This document shows, in pieces, positions 51,613 to 61,736 of a stretch of DNA of 64,000 nucleotides. The notes below the pieces were generated by a model. It worked only from the letters and a program-made list of their open reading frames with translations, was not told the origin of the DNA and did no database searches. Every line of letters starts with the position of its first letter. The stretch's first letter is position 1. The DNA lies in assembly GCF_009862265.1 (NCBI RefSeq), contig NZ_WWGX01000001.1, positions 62,001 to 126,000 on the forward strand, given 5' to 3'. The position numbers and the translations under genes were made by a program. Source of the DNA: Streptomyces sp. SID8352. Lineage in GTDB: Bacteria; Actinomycetota; Actinomycetes; Streptomycetales; Streptomycetaceae.

Positions 51613-52461
51613 GTGAGTACGGACTTTCAGCGGGCACGCGAGGAACTGGGGCGCAGACTCCGGGAACTGCGCGTCGACAGCCCTCTGGGCCGACTCACCG
51701 GTACGGAGACCGCCCGCCGGGCGGGCTGGCCGCAGTCGAAGGTCAGCAAGCTGGAGAACGGCAGGCAGACCCCCACGGACGACGACCTCCGCATGTGGGC
51801 GGAGGCGGTGGGGCAGCCTGCCGTTTACCCGGAGTTGCATGCACGTCTCAAGGGTCTCGAAAGTCACATCAGGTCCTGGAAGCGCCAGTTGGCGGCGGGA
51901 CATGCGCCGGTGCAGGAGAGATGGAACAGCCTCGTCTCAGGTGCTCGCACACTTCACACGCTGAGCAGCGCGGCCGTCAACGGGATGCTTCAGACCGCCG
52001 ACTACGCCCGATGCGTCTTCGATTACCACGCCACTCTGCAGAACGCCCCCCGGGACACCGAGGCGGCGGTGCGCGCCCGGATGAAGCGGCAGGAATGGCT
52101 CTACCGACCGGGCAAGCAACTCCATCTGCTCATGCCCGAGAGCGTGCTGCGCGTGCGCATCTGTCCACCGGAGGTACTGGCGGCCCAACTCGACCGCCTG
52201 CTCGGCCTGGTGGGGATGGACGCTCTGAACCTGGGCATCCTGCCGTTGGACGCGCCGCTTCGTCTGATCATGGGCAACTCGTTCTCCCTGCTGGACGAGC
52301 GACTCGTCGTGATGGAGGACTGGCACGCCGAAATCTGGCTCGACGACGCCGAATCGATCAGCCTGTACCGCCGAGTGTGGGACACCCTCGCGGAGTCCGC
52401 GGTGTACGGGACCGAGGCGCAGCGGGTGATCAGCCGCGTCAGACGGGGCCTCACGGGCTGA
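51613..52461 (+). CDS. XRE-family regulator with DUF5753 domain (second copy)
   Basis: 282 residues from GTG 51613. HTH in residues 5-60 (ELGRRLRELRVDSPLGRLTG, RRAGWPQSKVSKLENGRQTP). DUF5753: AAVNGMLQTADYARCVFDYH, RMKRQEWLYRPGKQLHLLMP, LGILPLDAPLRLIMGNSFSL. Ribosome-binding site weak, probably coupled to the DUF6879 gene. It may bind the inverted repeat at 50738. Confidence 0.93.
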   Translation: MSTDFQRAREELGRRLRELRVDSPLGRLTGTETARRAGWPQSKVSKLENGRQTPTDDDLRMWAEAVGQPAVYPELHARLKGLESHIRSWKRQLAAGHAPVQERWNSLVSGARTLHTLSSAAVNGMLQTADYARCVFDYHATLQNAPRDTEAAVRARMKRQEWLYRPGKQLHLLMPESVLRVRICPPEVLAAQLDRLLGLVGMDALNLGILPLDAPLRLIMGNSFSLLDERLVVMEDWHAEIWLDDAESISLYRRVWDTLAESAVYGTEAQRVISRVRRGLTG

Positions 52462-52622
52462 CCCGGTCGTGGTGGGCCGGCCGGCCGGGCTCGGCGGGGG
52501 CGGCCGCACGTGCCCTGGCTCCGCCGGGGACCAAGGACCCGGAGGGCCCGGCCGCATCCGACGGTTCGAGGGCGATCCGTGCCCAGACGCACTTGGTGTA
52601 GAAGAGGGTTGTCGAGGGCGAG

Positions 52623-52997
52623 GTGAAGTACTCTGCCGTGCTATGGGAGGCGACCATTGAGTACCCCCTCATGGACACGGAGACCCATCTTGGGCAACTG
52701 TCCGCGATCCTTGAGTTCGCAGGTCAGAAGAACGTGGACGTTCATATCCTGCCGTTCGGCGCGGGTACGCTGACTGCCGCGTTCTCCGCCTTCTCGGCCT
52801 TCAGCTTTGATTCGGAGTCAGAGATTGAGGCGGTCGCCATGGATGACGTGATGAACTCCTCGGTCATCGAGTCGCGGCGTGACCTTGATTCGTATTCAAG
52901 CTCCTACGACATGATGCTCGCGTCATCACTCACGCCAGAGGAGAGTATGAAACTCGTTCGCCGCAAGCTTGAGTCCCTCGGGAAGGGCGAGAAGTGA
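52623..52997 (+). pseudogene. Truncated XRE/DUF5753 regulator, C-terminal part only
   Basis: 124 residues from GTG 52623 (GAGGGCGAG upstream): LWEATIEYPLMDTETHLGQL, NVDVHILPFGAGTLTAAFSA and ASSLTPEESMKLVRRKLES match the last 120 residues of DUF5753. The helix-turn-helix and the first half of DUF5753 are missing, and none is seen in the 160 bases upstream. GC is visibly lower than in neighbours (GAGTACCCC, GATTCGTATTCAAGC), suggesting transfer. Its stop overlaps the DUF397 start by GTGA. It may be a live short protein or a decayed remnant. Confidence 0.7.
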
Positions 52998-53173
52998 CCG
53001 AGATCGTGGGAACCTTCCGTAAGTCGTCGTATTCCTCGCAACTGGGCGAGTGCGTGGAGGTCGCCGACACGGCCGCCGGCGGTCGGGCCGTCCGTGACAG
53101 CAAGCGGCAGGACGGCCCCCTGCTCACCGTGTCCGGCGCTACCTGGCGCGCCTTCCTGCGCCGGTTCGCGTAG
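52994..53173 (+). CDS. DUF397 protein (second copy)
   Basis: 59 residues from GTG 52994. VGTFRKSSYSSQLGECVEVA followed by GRAVRDSKRQDGPLLTVSGA and TWRAFLRRFA is the DUF397 pattern. Coupled by a 4-base overlap to the truncated DUF5753 gene, so the pair keeps the normal arrangement although the partner lacks its DNA-binding half. Confidence 0.93.
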   Translation: MTEIVGTFRKSSYSSQLGECVEVADTAAGGRAVRDSKRQDGPLLTVSGATWRAFLRRFA

Positions 53174-53333
53174 AGAAGGCGGCCGTCGCCCCGTCCTTCC
53201 GGTCGGCCTGGACATGACCCGAATTGTCATCGATTGGTAACGGGAGCATCCCAGGCGCCCGATCGCGCATCCTCCCTGGTGGCCGCGCGGCGGCCGAGGA
53301 ACCGGTGGGGAATCGCGAGGACGGTGGGCGGAC

Positions 53334-54155
53334 ATGGGGCGGTACACGGGTGGGCGGGACTGGTACGGCAAGATGCTCGGGGCTGCGGTCGGGGTGACGC
53401 TGCTCGCCACCGGCGCCTCGGTGTGGTCCGCGCAGGCCGGCGCCGTGCACGCGTCCGGCAAGCCCGGTAAGGCGGGCCCGACCGCCTCCGCAGCACCCGC
53501 CCGCCCCGGCGGCTCCACGCCCCCCAGGAGTCCCGGCACCGGCGTCACGCCTGTCGACGCGGGCATCGCGCACGCCTCGGACCGGGGGCCGCGCGGGGTC
53601 AACATCACCATCGACGACGGCCCCGACCCCACCTGGACGCCCCAGGTGCTCGCGCTGCTGCGGGAGCACGGCGTGAAGGCCGTGTTCTGCGTGACCGGGC
53701 TCCAGGCGCGGGCGCACCCCGGCCTGGTGAAGGAGGTGGTCGCGGCAGGGCACCGGCTGTGCAACCACTCGGTGTCGCACGACACCGCCATGGACGGGAA
53801 GTCCGAGGCGTACCAGTCGCGGGAGATCCTCGACGCCGAACGCATGATCGTCGAGGCGTCCGGTGGCGTGCGGCCCCTGTACTACCGCGCGCCCGGCGGC
53901 GCGTTCACCCCGTACAGCCGTGGGGTCGCCGCCTCCCGGGGGATGCGTCCGCTGGGCTGGAACGTGGACACCAAGGACTTCGAACGGCCGGGCGCGGACG
54001 CCATCGTCGCCACCGTCGAACGCGAACTGCCGAACGGGCCCACGCTCCTGTTCCACGACGCCGGGGGCGACCGTTCCCAGACCGTCGCCGCCCTGCGCCG
54101 CGTCCTGCCCCGGCTCAAGGAGCAGGGCCGCGTCTTCGGCTTCCCCGTGCGCTGA
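53334..54155 (+). CDS. Polysaccharide deacetylase (NodB domain), membrane-anchored or secreted
   Basis: 273 residues from ATG 53334. A basic start and hydrophobic stretch LGAAVGVTLLATGASVWSAQ (about residues 15-34) act as a signal. A Gly/Pro/Ala linker precedes the NodB fold: motif 1 NITIDDGPDPTW near 91-102 with the catalytic and metal Asp, motif 2 HSVSHD near 145-150, motif 3 YYRAPGGAFTP, and LLFHDAGGDRSQT near the end. Expected to deacetylate cell-wall or other N-acetyl glycans outside the membrane. Convergent with serC. Confidence 0.93.
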   Translation: MGRYTGGRDWYGKMLGAAVGVTLLATGASVWSAQAGAVHASGKPGKAGPTASAAPARPGGSTPPRSPGTGVTPVDAGIAHASDRGPRGVNITIDDGPDPTWTPQVLALLREHGVKAVFCVTGLQARAHPGLVKEVVAAGHRLCNHSVSHDTAMDGKSEAYQSREILDAERMIVEASGGVRPLYYRAPGGAFTPYSRGVAASRGMRPLGWNVDTKDFERPGADAIVATVERELPNGPTLLFHDAGGDRSQTVAALRRVLPRLKEQGRVFGFPVR

Positions 54156-54172
54156 GCGCCGGTCCGCGACGC

Positions 54173-54213
54173 GGAAGGGCGCCCGGCCGGCGGTACCGGC
54201 GGGGCGCCCTTCC
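54173..54213. terminator. Bidirectional hairpin terminator
   Basis: GGAAGGGCGCCC and GGGCGCCCTTCC flank an inner GCCGG...CCGGC stem, between the deacetylase stop and the serC stop. Confidence 0.85.
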
Positions 54214-54231
54214 AGCGGTGCGGCGGGGCCG

Positions 54232-55491
<1,260 letters not shown>

Positions 55492-55523
55492 TCACGGAGG
55501 GTGGCGGGGTGCATGCTGTACGT

Positions 55524-58500
55524 ATGACGGATCTGGAGGCGGTGCTGCGCGGTGCGGTCCGGGGCGAGGTCGGTTTCGACGCCGCGTCCCGGGCGCTGAC
55601 GACCATGGACGCGTCCAACTACCGGCGGGTCCCCCTCGGCGTGGTCGCCCCCCGGGACGCCGACGACGTGGCGGCCGTGCTGGAGGTGTGCCGCGAGCGC
55701 GGCGTGCCGGTCGTGGCCCGCGGCGGCGGCACCTCCATCGCCGGCCAGGCCACGGGCACGGGCGTGGTCCTGGACTTCACCCGGCACATGAACCGGCTGG
55801 TCGCGCTCGACCCGGAGGCCCGCACCGCGGTGGTGCAGCCCGGCCTGGTCCTCGACCGGCTCCAGGAGGCCGCGGCCCCGCACGGGCTGCGCTTCGGCCC
55901 CGATCCGTCCACCCACGGCCGCTGCACCCTCGGCGGCATGATCGGCAACAACGCGTGCGGCTCCCACTCCGTCGCCTGGGGCACCACCGCGGACAACGTG
56001 CGGGAGCTGTCCGTCCTCACCGCGCGCGGCGAGCGGCTGCGCCCGGGCCCGGGGTGGGCCGGGGCGCCCGACGGGCTGCGGGCCCTCGCGGAGGCGGAGC
56101 GGGCGCGGCTGCGCACCGGCTTCCCCGACCTGCCCCGCCGCATCTCCGGGTACGCGCTGGACGCGCTGCTGCCCGAGCGGGGCGCCGACGTGGCCCGCTC
56201 CCTCTGCGGCTCCGAGGGCACCCTCGCCGTGCTCACCGAGGCGGTCGTCCGGTTGGTCGGGGCGCCCCGCGCGCGGGCCCTGGCCGTCCTCGGCTACGCC
56301 GACGAGACCGCGGCGGCGGAGGCGGCGGCCGGGCTGCTGCCGCTCGGCCCGCTGACCGTGGAGGGCATGGCCGCCGACCTCGTGCCCGCCCCGGCCGCCC
56401 TGCCCCGCGGCGGCGCCTGGCTGTTCGTGGAGACGGGCGGGGAGACGCCCGCCGAGGCCCGGACCAGCGCCGAGGCGGTCGTCCGGGCCGCCGACGTGCT
56501 CGACGCCCGCGTCGTCACCGACCCCGCCGGGCAGCGGGCGCTCTGGCGGATCCGCGAGGACGCCAGCGGCACGGCGACCCGGATGCCCGACGGGTCGGAG
56601 GCCTGGCCCGGCTGGGAGGACTGCGCGGTGCCCCCGGCCCGCCTCGGCGGCTATCTGCGGGACTTCCGGGATCTGCTCACCGCTCACGGGCTGCGCGGCA
56701 CCCCTTACGGGCACTTCGGGGACGGCTGCATCCACGTCCGCGTCGACTTCGACCTGCTGACCCCGGCCGGCATCGCCCGCTTCCGGCGCTTCTCCGAGGA
56801 GCTGGCCGGGCTCGTCGTCGCCCACGGCGGCTCCCTCTCCGGCGAACACGGGGACGGCCGGGCCCGCGCCGAGCTGCTGCCCCGCATGTACGGCGCGGGG
56901 ACGGTCGCCGTGTTCGAGCGCGCCAAGACCGTCTGGGATCCGGACGACCTGCTCAACCCCGGCATGCTGGTGCGCCCCGGCCCCCTCGACGCCGACCTCC
57001 GCTTCGCCGTCCTGCCCGGCCGCCCCGTCGACGTGGCCTTCGGCTACCCCGCCGACGGCGGCGACTTCTCGGCCGCCGTGCGCCGCTGCGTCGGCGTCGC
57101 CAAGTGCCGTACGGCGACGGCGGAGGAGGCGGCCGTCATGTGCCCGTCGTTCCGGGTGACGGGGGAGGAGGCGCACTCCACCCGGGGGCGGGCCCGGCTG
57201 CTGCACGAGATGCTCGCCGGGGAGCTGATCACCGACGGCTGGCGCTCACCGGAGGTCCGGGACGCGCTCGACCTGTGCCTGTCCTGCAAGGGCTGCCGTT
57301 CTGACTGCCCGGTCGGCGTCGACATGGCCACCTACAAGGCCGAGTTCCTGCACCACCACTACGCGGGCCGCCGCCGCCCCGCCGCCCACTACGCCCTGGG
57401 GTGGCTGCCGGTGTGGCTGCGCTGGGCCGCCCGCACCCGCACGGCGGGGCTCCTCGGCGCGCTCGCGGGGGTACGGCCGTCGGCGGCGCTCGCGAAGCGG
57501 ATGGCAGGCATCGCGGCTGAACGGGACCTGCCCGCCCCGGCGGCGGAGCCGTTCAGCCGCTGGTGGCGAAGGCGGGGCGGCCCCCTCGGCGCGGCGGGGC
57601 GGGCGGGGGGCGGGCGAGCGGCGGACACGGGACCGGCCGACGCCGGACCGGTCGGTACCGAGCCGCTCGGCTCCGGATCGACGGGCGTTGGGTCGACCGG
57701 CACCGGACCGGCCGGCGTTGGACCGGCGGCCGTTGGATCGACGAGTTCCGGGTCGGTCGGCGCCAGGCCGGTCGGCTCCGGATCGGCGGGCGTCGGAACG
57801 ACCGGCGCGGGACCGGCCGACGTTGGACCGGCGGCCGTTGGATCGGCCAGTTCCGGATCGGTCGGCACCGGGACGGTCGGCACCGGGACGGTCGGCACCG
57901 GGACGGTCGGCGCCGGGCCGGGCGGTGTCCGATCGGCGGGCACCGGGGAGCTGGTCGTGCTGTGGCCCGACACGTTCACCGAGTACCTGTCGCCGTCCGT
58001 GGGCCGCGCCGCCGTCCGGGTGCTGGAGGCGGCGGGGCTCCGGGTGGTGCTGCCGCCGACCCTGCGGACCCGCGGCCGGGCCCTCGGCGACGGCGGCGGG
58101 CCGGGGACGGCCGCCGCGCTGCTGACGGCGCGCCGTGGCCGGGTCTGCTGCGGACTGACATACGTCTCCACCGGCCAGCTCGACCGTGCCCGCGCGGTGC
58201 TGCGGCGCACCCTCGACCTCATGGCGCCGGTCCTGGAGACGGCCGCCCCGGTCGTCGTCCTCGAACCGAGCTGCGCCGCGTCGCTGCGCACCGACCTGCC
58301 CGAGCTGTTGCACGACGACCCCCGGGCAGCCCTGCTCGCCTCCCGCGTCCTCACCTTCGCGGAGACGCTGGAGCGCCATGCGCCGCACTGGAGACCCCCG
58401 GTACTCGACCGACCGGCGGTCGGCCAGACCCACTGCCACCAGCACGCGGTCCTCGGCGACGGCCCCGACCGCGCCCTGCGCGCCGCCGCCGGTCTCACCG

Positions 58501-58751
58501 GCGAGCTGTCCCGCGGCTGCTGCGGCCTCGCGGGCAACTTCGGCTTCGAGGACGGCCACTACGCGGTGTCGGCCGCCTGCGCCGAGGAGCGGCTGCTGCC
58601 GGCGGTGCGGCGGGCCCCGGACGGCGCGGTGGTCCTGGCGGACGGCTACTCTTGCCGGGTCCAGTTGGAGCAACTGGGCGGGGTCCGGGGCCGCCACCTC
58701 GCCGAGGTCCTGGCGGACCCGCTGGAGGAGGAGGGGAGCGGCGGAGCGTGA
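55524..58751 (+). CDS. FAD-binding and 4Fe-4S oxidoreductase (D-lactate dehydrogenase-like fusion)
   Basis: 1075 residues from ATG 55524. Residues 30-470 form a PCMH-type FAD domain (PVVARGGGTSIAGQATGTGV, GGMIGNNACGSHS, HFGDGCIHVRVDFDLL) like GlcD. A ferredoxin-like part has CLSCKGCRSDCPVG near 584-598. From about 875 a CCG domain contains GRVCCGL, VLEPSCAAS, THCHQHAV and SRGCCGLAGNFG. Between them, residues about 690-810 are a Gly/Ser/Thr/Val/Pro repeat linker made by a 105-bp duplication and 15-bp repeats. Likely oxidises a 2-hydroxy acid and passes electrons to the quinone pool. ATG 55440 would start inside the DnaA-box cluster and is less likely. Confidence 0.9.
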   Translation: MTDLEAVLRGAVRGEVGFDAASRALTTMDASNYRRVPLGVVAPRDADDVAAVLEVCRERGVPVVARGGGTSIAGQATGTGVVLDFTRHMNRLVALDPEARTAVVQPGLVLDRLQEAAAPHGLRFGPDPSTHGRCTLGGMIGNNACGSHSVAWGTTADNVRELSVLTARGERLRPGPGWAGAPDGLRALAEAERARLRTGFPDLPRRISGYALDALLPERGADVARSLCGSEGTLAVLTEAVVRLVGAPRARALAVLGYADETAAAEAAAGLLPLGPLTVEGMAADLVPAPAALPRGGAWLFVETGGETPAEARTSAEAVVRAADVLDARVVTDPAGQRALWRIREDASGTATRMPDGSEAWPGWEDCAVPPARLGGYLRDFRDLLTAHGLRGTPYGHFGDGCIHVRVDFDLLTPAGIARFRRFSEELAGLVVAHGGSLSGEHGDGRARAELLPRMYGAGTVAVFERAKTVWDPDDLLNPGMLVRPGPLDADLRFAVLPGRPVDVAFGYPADGGDFSAAVRRCVGVAKCRTATAEEAAVMCPSFRVTGEEAHSTRGRARLLHEMLAGELITDGWRSPEVRDALDLCLSCKGCRSDCPVGVDMATYKAEFLHHHYAGRRRPAAHYALGWLPVWLRWAARTRTAGLLGALAGVRPSAALAKRMAGIAAERDLPAPAAEPFSRWWRRRGGPLGAAGRAGGGRAADTGPADAGPVGTEPLGSGSTGVGSTGTGPAGVGPAAVGSTSSGSVGARPVGSGSAGVGTTGAGPADVGPAAVGSASSGSVGTGTVGTGTVGTGTVGAGPGGVRSAGTGELVVLWPDTFTEYLSPSVGRAAVRVLEAAGLRVVLPPTLRTRGRALGDGGGPGTAAALLTARRGRVCCGLTYVSTGQLDRARAVLRRTLDLMAPVLETAAPVVVLEPSCAASLRTDLPELLHDDPRAALLASRVLTFAETLERHAPHWRPPVLDRPAVGQTHCHQHAVLGDGPDRALRAAAGLTGELSRGCCGLAGNFGFEDGHYAVSAACAEERLLPAVRRAPDGAVVLADGYSCRVQLEQLGGVRGRHLAEVLADPLEEEGSGGA
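57666..57920. repeat. 105-bp duplication plus 15-bp tandem repeats inside the oxidoreductase gene
   Basis: 57666-57770 and 57771-57875 are imperfect copies of one 105-bp (35-codon) unit. The end carries the 15-mer GTCGGCACCGGGACG three times (57861-57905) and a fourth variant to 57920. All stay in frame and encode a Gly-rich linker. Confidence 0.9.
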
Positions 58752-59243
58752 CCCGGGGCGGCGGCCCGGCGCGACCGGACGGCCGCCGGGGTGCCGGTCG
58801 CGGGCCCGTGCGGTTCGAGCCGGTGGCAGAGCGGTCCGGCCGACCGTCCGGCCGTCCACCGATTCGGGTCGGCCGACCGGTTGGGGCTGCCCACCGGTCA
58901 GAGTCGGCCCGCCGACTCGGTGTGGGTCGGTTGGCCCATGCCGTCCGGGGCACCGGTCTCTCAGCCACGGGTTCGGTCCGGCCCGCCTATCCCGCCGATC
59001 CCGCCTCCCCGGGCGGTGGGTCGGCCGATCGGTCCGGGCTGCCCGCCGGTCAGGCCCGGCCCCCCGGTGAGGCCCTGGCCCGCCGGACGGCCGGTCCCCG
59101 GCAGAGACTCCGGTGTGGGTCGGTCGGCCCATGCGGTCCGGAGCATCCGTCCCTCGGCCACCGTTTCGGTCCGGCCCACCGCCCCGAGTGGGCCCTGGAG
59201 CGTGCCTCCCCGGGCGGTTCCGGTGCGCGCCGGTGGGTGTGTC
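58752..59243. repeat. Non-coding region with a 66-bp direct repeat
   Basis: 58919-58986 and 59112-59177 share most of a 66-bp sequence (core GTGTGGGTCGGTTGGCCCAT in copy 1). The rest is degenerate CGGTCCGGCC-type sequence. No gene seen on either strand. Confidence 0.7.
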
Positions 59244-59696
59244 CTACGGCGTGGTCTCGCCGCGGACCAGTGGACGGCAGACCGGCTGGATCTCCTCGGG
59301 GAGTTCGTCCGGCCGGCACCAGCGGGCCTCCAGGATCTCGAAGGGGTCCGGGCGCAGCTCGCCGCCGAGCAGCCGGGCCTCGTAGGCCACCTCCAGCCGG
59401 GTGCGCAGACCGCTGGTGAGGAGGACGAGGGCCCCCGCCTCCACGTCGAGGCCGGTCTCCTCCTTTACCTCGCGGACCAGCGTCCCCCGGAAGTCCTCGC
59501 CCTTACGCGCGAAGCCGCTCGGCAGCCCCCACTGGCGGCCCGGCGGCCACATCCGGTGCCGCAGCAGCAGGACCCGCCCCTCACCGTCGCGGACGACACC
59601 GGTCACGCCGACCACGAACTTCGCGTTCAGGCACCACATGATCCGGCTCTGCAGCGGGCGCAGCGCGCGCCAGACGCGGGTGACGAGTCGTCTCAC
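59244..59696 (-). CDS. NUDIX hydrolase
   Basis: 150 residues from GTG 59696, GGAGG 4 bases upstream. A complete Nudix box, GFARKGEDFRGTLVREVKEE then TGL, lies near residues 66-88 with the exact Gx5Ex7REVxEExGL spacing. IMWCLNAKFVVGVTGVVRDG starts the fold. Hydrolyses a nucleoside diphosphate linked to some group; substrate unknown. Divergent from the EamA gene. Confidence 0.93.
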   Translation of the reverse strand: MRRLVTRVWRALRPLQSRIMWCLNAKFVVGVTGVVRDGEGRVLLLRHRMWPPGRQWGLPSGFARKGEDFRGTLVREVKEETGLDVEAGALVLLTSGLRTRLEVAYEARLLGGELRPDPFEILEARWCRPDELPEEIQPVCRPLVRGETTP

Positions 59697-59946
59697 GGGA
59701 CCTCCGGGCTCGGGAGCGGGGGCGGTACGGGCTGTGCGGACGCTACTCCGCGACGCCGCCCGCCGGGCCGTCGGCCCCGCCCGCCGGACACGGCCGCGTT
59801 GACAGCGGAGTACCCCGGCGACGACAGTTGCATGGCGGGGTGACGTACTTGTACGTACGCACCTGTATGCGTCCACCCCGGTGGACCCCGGCGTACCGGG
59901 ACATGTACGAGCCGCACCGTGAGAAACCGTCCTTTCCGGAGACCAA

Positions 59947-60897
59947 GTGAGCACGCCCAGCCCCGCCCCCGGCACCCCGACCGCAGTCGTCGACGGGGCG
60001 GTGCCGTCCGGCGGGCCGCAGCCCGCCGCGGGCCGCCGGGGCTCCCTCGGGCCGGTGGGGCTGGTGCTGGCCGGCGGGCTGTCCGTGCAGTTCGGCGCCG
60101 CGTTGGCGGTGGGCCTGATGCCGCGGGCCGGGGCGCTGGGCGTGGTGACGCTGCGCCTGGCAGTGGCGGCGGTCGTGATGCTGCTGGTGTGCCGGCCCCG
60201 GCTGCGCGGCCACTCCCGCGCCGACTGGGGCACGGTCGTCGTCTTCGGCATCGCCATGGCCGCCATGAACGGCCTCTTCTACCAGGCGGCCGCCCGCATC
60301 CCGCTCGGCCCCGCCGTCACGCTGGAGGTGCTGGGCCCGCTGGCGCTGTCCGTCTTCGTCTCCCGCCGCGCGCTCAATCTGGTGTGGGCGGCGCTTGCCC
60401 TGGCCGGGGTCTTCCTGCTCGGCGGGGGCGGCTTCGACACCCTCGACCCGGTCGGCGCCGCGTTCGCGCTGGCGGCGGGGGCGATGTGGGCGGCGTACAT
60501 CATGTTCAGCGCGCGCACCGGCCGCCGCTTCCCACAGGCGGACGGGCTGGCCCTCGCCATGGGCGTCGGGGCGTTGATGTTCCTGCCCCTGGGCATCGCG
60601 GAGTCGGGGACCAAGCTGATCGAGCCGGTGACGCTCGGGCTGGGCGCCGGGGTGGCGCTGCTGTCCTCGGTGCTGCCGTACACGCTGGAACTGCTGGCGC
60701 TGCGGCGGCTGCCCGCGCCGACCTTCGCCATCCTGATGAGCCTGGAGCCCGCCATCGCCGCGACCGCGGGCTTCCTCATCCTCGACCAGGCGCTCACCGC
60801 CACCCAGTCCGCCGCCATCGCCCTGGTCATCGCGGCCAGCATGGGGGCGGTGCGGACCCAGGTGGGACGGCGCCGGAACGCGGCCCCGCCGCAGTAG
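59947..60897 (+). CDS. EamA-family transporter
   Basis: 316 residues from GTG 59947, GGAGA 6 bases upstream. After a Pro-rich 30-residue cytoplasmic tail come ten membrane segments in two EamA repeats (VVFGIAMAAMNGLFYQAAAR, IPLGPAVTLEVLGPLALSVF; then ALLSSVLPYTLELLALRRLP, FAILMSLEPAIAATAGFLIL). RhtA/YdcZ-like members export amino acids or metabolites. A TTGACA at 59799 and GTAC-rich short repeats around 59843-59862 lie upstream, possible promoter and operator. Confidence 0.92.
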   Translation: MSTPSPAPGTPTAVVDGAVPSGGPQPAAGRRGSLGPVGLVLAGGLSVQFGAALAVGLMPRAGALGVVTLRLAVAAVVMLLVCRPRLRGHSRADWGTVVVFGIAMAAMNGLFYQAAARIPLGPAVTLEVLGPLALSVFVSRRALNLVWAALALAGVFLLGGGGFDTLDPVGAAFALAAGAMWAAYIMFSARTGRRFPQADGLALAMGVGALMFLPLGIAESGTKLIEPVTLGLGAGVALLSSVLPYTLELLALRRLPAPTFAILMSLEPAIAATAGFLILDQALTATQSAAIALVIAASMGAVRTQVGRRRNAAPPQ

Positions 60898-61130
60898 CGC
60901 CCTTCGGTCGGGCCCTGGCCTCCGCCCCTCGCCACTGCCCCCGGCCTCAGTCCCGATCCCGGCCTGCTCCGGGTTGTGGCCCGGTCCGACTGAGGCGGCG
61001 GCCCGCTCCGGGCGTGGGCCCGTTCGGGAAGCGGGCCGGTCGTGCCGACCCGGGTGGCGGCCCGTTTCGGATGTGGGGCTGCCCCGGACGTGGGACGGTT
61101 CCGTTCCGGTCCGCTCGCACGTCGGCACGG

Positions 61131-61736
61131 TCAGGGAATCCGTCCGTCCGCCGCCACGGCGGCCCGGTCGGCCAGGTCCCCCCACGGGCGCGGGGCGAGG
61201 ACCGGCACGCCGGCCGCACGTGCCCGCGCGGCGAGCAGACGGCCGTAGAGCACGCTGACGCGGGCGCGGTGGCGCTGCGGTCCTGCCTCCGGCTCCCGGT
61301 CCAGGTAGTTGGCCGTGACGCGCTCCTCGTCGTCCTCGTGGAGGAAGACCGCGCGGACCGGGCCGCCGGGCGCCGTCACCGGGGGCAGCAGGTAGTCGCC
61401 CTCCAGGACCACCGGGGTGCCGGTCTCCACGTGATTGGCCACCACGGCGCCGACCGCGGGGGCGAGTGCCTCGGCGATGGCGAGCTGCTGGGCCGCCACC
61501 GACGCGGGCGCACCGTGGGCGGCCTCCGGGTGGACGCGCCAGTGGTGCACCTCGGGCAGGTGCTCGGGCAGGGTCACCGCGAGGAGGGCCTCCACGATGT
61601 CGTCGACCTCCACGAGCGGGACGCCGTACCGCCGGGCCAGCGTCCGGGCGACACCGGTCTTCCCCATCCCCGAGGCGCCCCCGACGACCAGCACCCGCCA
61701 GCCGGGCGCGGCCTCCGCCCCTTCCGTACCGTTCAT
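61131..61736 (-). CDS. P-loop kinase-like protein
   Basis: 201 residues from ATG 61736. Walker A VVGGASGMGKTGVARTLARR near residue 17-36; PLVEVDDIVEALLAVTLPEH and VVLEGDYLLPPV follow, then LHEDDEERVTANYLDREP. The pattern resembles small AAA/2-phosphoglycerate kinase-like proteins. Substrate unknown. Ribosome-binding site weak. Flanked by repeat-rich non-coding DNA on both sides. Confidence 0.8.
   Translation of the reverse strand: MNGTEGAEAAPGWRVLVVGGASGMGKTGVARTLARRYGVPLVEVDDIVEALLAVTLPEHLPEVHHWRVHPEAAHGAPASVAAQQLAIAEALAPAVGAVVANHVETGTPVVLEGDYLLPPVTAPGGPVRAVFLHEDDEERVTANYLDREPEAGPQRHRARVSVLYGRLLAARARAAGVPVLAPRPWGDLADRAAVAADGRIP

Noticed and set aside
52451..52678. Minus-strand frame containing TKCVWARIALEPSD, like the end of an anti-sigma-type ATP-binding protein
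   Set aside because: Only about 15 residues resemble that family and no kinase motif is present; too weak to call a remnant.
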